6,804 nucleotides of DNA, taken from contig CAZEZY010000127.1 of assembly GCA_964516635.1 (NCBI GenBank), positions 1 through 6,804 on the forward strand, read 5' to 3'. The first letter of the stretch is position 1, and the number at the start of each line of letters is the position of its first letter. The DNA is from CAZEZY01 sp964516635. GTDB taxonomy: Bacteria; Pseudomonadota; Gammaproteobacteria; Burkholderiales; Burkholderiaceae_C. Shown here piece by piece: positions 5,780-6,804 of the stretch. The position numbers were made by a program, and so were the translations under genes. Below the pieces are notes generated by a model. That model was not told where the DNA came from and did not search any database. It saw nothing but the letters and a program-made list of their open reading frames with translations.

Positions 5780-6399
5780 GTAGGGGTTGCTCCGAGCATG
5801 CGCTCGACGTAACGCGCAATCAGGTCGATTTCGAGGTTCACGGGGCTGCCAGTCTGCAGGTGACCCAGTGCCGTGTTCTGCACCGTGTGGGGAATCAGGT
5901 TGATGCTGCACTCGCAACCCTCGGGCAGGTCCTGCACCCGATTGACGGTGAGGCTCACGCCATTGACCGTGATCGAGCCCTTGTAAGCCAGGTATTTGCC
6001 GAGTGATGCGGGAGCCAGCACACGCAGTTCCCAGCTTTCGCCCACCTGAGCAAAATGGGACACGCGACCGATGCCATCCACATGACCCGAGACGATATGC
6101 CCGCCGAGTCGATCATGGGCGCGCAGGGCTTTTTCGAGGTTGACCGGGCCAGGCTGGTCGAGACCGGCTGTCTTGGCGAGCGATTCGGCCGATATGTCGA
6201 TGGTGAACAGGCGAAGCGGCTGCTCGAGTGTGGTGACGGTCATGCATGCCCCGTTCAGTGCGATGCTGTCACCCAGTCCCACATCGTCGAGGTAGCGGGG
6301 AGGCGCCTCCACGGTCAGGCGTTTGCCGTGCTGGTGGGAAGAGCCGAGGGAGTGGACGGCGGCGATGCGCCCCACGCCGGTGATGATGCCGGTGAACAT
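5776..6399 (-). CDS. ribE: Riboflavin synthase, alpha chain
   Basis: This enzyme (RibE, called RibC in E. coli and some annotations) dismutates two 6,7-dimethyl-8-ribityllumazine molecules to riboflavin and the pyrimidine precursor, the last step of the pathway. The 207-residue product is two tandem lumazine-binding barrels. The first starts with the invariant MFTGIITGVG and contains DSIALNGACMTV (44-55, C52 matching the conserved cysteine). The second starts at about 98 with GGHIVSGHVDG (99-109) and contains GSITVNGVSLTV (141-152). A C-terminal helix (LIARYVERML) ends the protein. Length is normal. The ATG is fixed by the conserved N-terminus, yet the 36-nt gap after nrdR shows no clear Shine-Dalgarno. 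That gap is also far too short for an FMN riboswitch. The stop overlaps ribBX. Confidence 0.96.
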   Translation of the reverse strand: MFTGIITGVGRIAAVHSLGSSHQHGKRLTVEAPPRYLDDVGLGDSIALNGACMTVTTLEQPLRLFTIDISAESLAKTAGLDQPGPVNLEKALRAHDRLGGHIVSGHVDGIGRVSHFAQVGESWELRVLAPASLGKYLAYKGSITVNGVSLTVNRVQDLPEGCECSINLIPHTVQNTALGHLQTGSPVNLEIDLIARYVERMLGATPT

Positions 6400-6435
6400 G
6401 TTGATATTGTCGCAGGATTGCCGAAGCCCCGCCGG

Positions 6436-6804
6436 TTATCGGCTGACTTCGTCGACCAGGGTCTTGAATTCGTCGATGTCTTCAAAGCTGCGGTAGACGC
6501 TGGCAAAGCGAATATAAGCCACTTTGTCCAGCTTCTTCAGTTCGCGCATCACCCATTCGCCCAGCTGGTGCGAAGGCACTTCTCGTGCACCCAGATTGAG
6601 GAGTTTTTCCTCGATCCGTTCGACCGACGCGTCCACCTGCTCGGTGCTGACAGGGCGTTTGCGCAGCGCCAGCGAGAAACTGGCACGCAACTTGACAGGG
6701 TCGTAGTCGATGCGGCGCCCGTCTTTCTTCACCACCGCTGGAAAGGTGACTTCCGGCCTTTCGTAGGTGGTGAAACGCTTGTCGCACTGCACGCATCGGC
6801 GCCG
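6436..6804 (-). CDS. nrdR: Transcriptional repressor NrdR, N-terminus cut by window edge
   Basis: NrdR is a zinc-ribbon/ATP-cone regulator that senses ATP/dATP and represses ribonucleotide reductase operons at NrdR boxes. The visible 122 residues start with RRRCVQCDKRFTTYE. The CxxC pair there is the second half of the zinc ribbon, so the first CxxC and roughly the first 30 residues lie beyond the window. A GTG codon at 6792 encodes the valine inside CVQC and is not the start. FPAVVKKDGRRIDYD opens the ATP-cone domain. VPSHQLGEWVMRELKKLD and VAYIRFASVYRSFEDIDEF are strongly conserved family blocks. The C-terminus is normal. It lies 36 bp upstream of ribE; proximity of nrdR to riboflavin genes and nusB is widespread in proteobacteria, but ribD is usually between them. 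Confidence 0.96.
   Translation of the reverse strand, partial: RRRCVQCDKRFTTYERPEVTFPAVVKKDGRRIDYDPVKLRASFSLALRKRPVSTEQVDASVERIEEKLLNLGAREVPSHQLGEWVMRELKKLDKVAYIRFASVYRSFEDIDEFKTLVDEVSR

Noticed and set aside
4484..5812. A 442-codon plus-strand open frame opposite ribH/ribBX
   Set aside because: It lies in exact codon register opposite ribBX, where GC-rich coding rarely produces antisense stops. Its translation resembles no family I recognise, and the minus-strand genes are unmistakable.
5780..5917. Upstream extension of ribBX into ribE
   Set aside because: The extra 46 residues read ribE out of frame; the ATGA overlap at 5776-5779 is the natural start.
6400..6420. GACAAT as a possible -10 box before ribE
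   Set aside because: It matches only 4 of 6 consensus positions, no -35 partner is visible at the right distance, and it lies too close to the ATG for a normal leader.
6420..6450. Short inverted repeat around the nrdR stop (GCCG-ATAAC-CGGC) as a terminator
   Set aside because: The stem is only 4 bp with no T run after it, which is chance level in this GC-rich DNA.

Overview
This window looks like ordinary chromosomal DNA from a GC-rich betaproteobacterium, most likely Burkholderiales and plausibly Comamonadaceae. The assignment rests on protein character: the DnaE C-terminal tail, the TolA C-terminal domain, the YbgC motif and a RibB with a degenerate RibA-like half all look burkholderial. 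No database search was possible, so the family-level placement is inference. Coding density is very high. The longest gap is 36 bp, and I see no mobile elements, CRISPR arrays, tRNAs or rRNAs.

Layout, left to right. Bases 1-1166 (+) hold the 3' third of dnaE, the replicative DNA polymerase III alpha subunit. After a 19-bp convergent junction, everything else lies on the minus strand as one tightly packed gene train. In transcription order, entering from the right edge, it reads: nrdR (5' end cut off by the window), ribE (riboflavin synthase), ribBX (DHBP synthase with a degenerate GTP cyclohydrolase II-like domain), ribH (lumazine synthase), nusB (antitermination factor), ybgC (acyl-CoA thioesterase), tolQ, tolR and tolA. 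Three junctions are 4-base ATGA overlaps and the others are 4-36 bp, so the genes are probably co-transcribed and partly translationally coupled.

How the genes work together. RibBX makes the four-carbon unit for riboflavin, RibH condenses it to lumazine, and RibE dismutates lumazine to riboflavin. The first pathway steps (GTP cyclohydrolase II, and the RibD deaminase/reductase) are not encoded here. NusB links the set to rRNA transcription, and NrdR represses ribonucleotide reductase genes. The distal half, ybgC-tolQRA, builds the inner-membrane motor of the Tol-Pal envelope and division system. Its usual partners tolB and pal do not follow tolA, because the operon runs straight into convergent dnaE.

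I found no evidence for a previously undescribed system. The points most worth a second look are the catalytically degenerate RibA-like half of RibBX, the joined riboflavin/nusB/Tol gene order lacking ribD and tolB-pal, homopolymer G tracts and a short internal repeat in tolA, and hairpins at the convergent dnaE/tolA junction.
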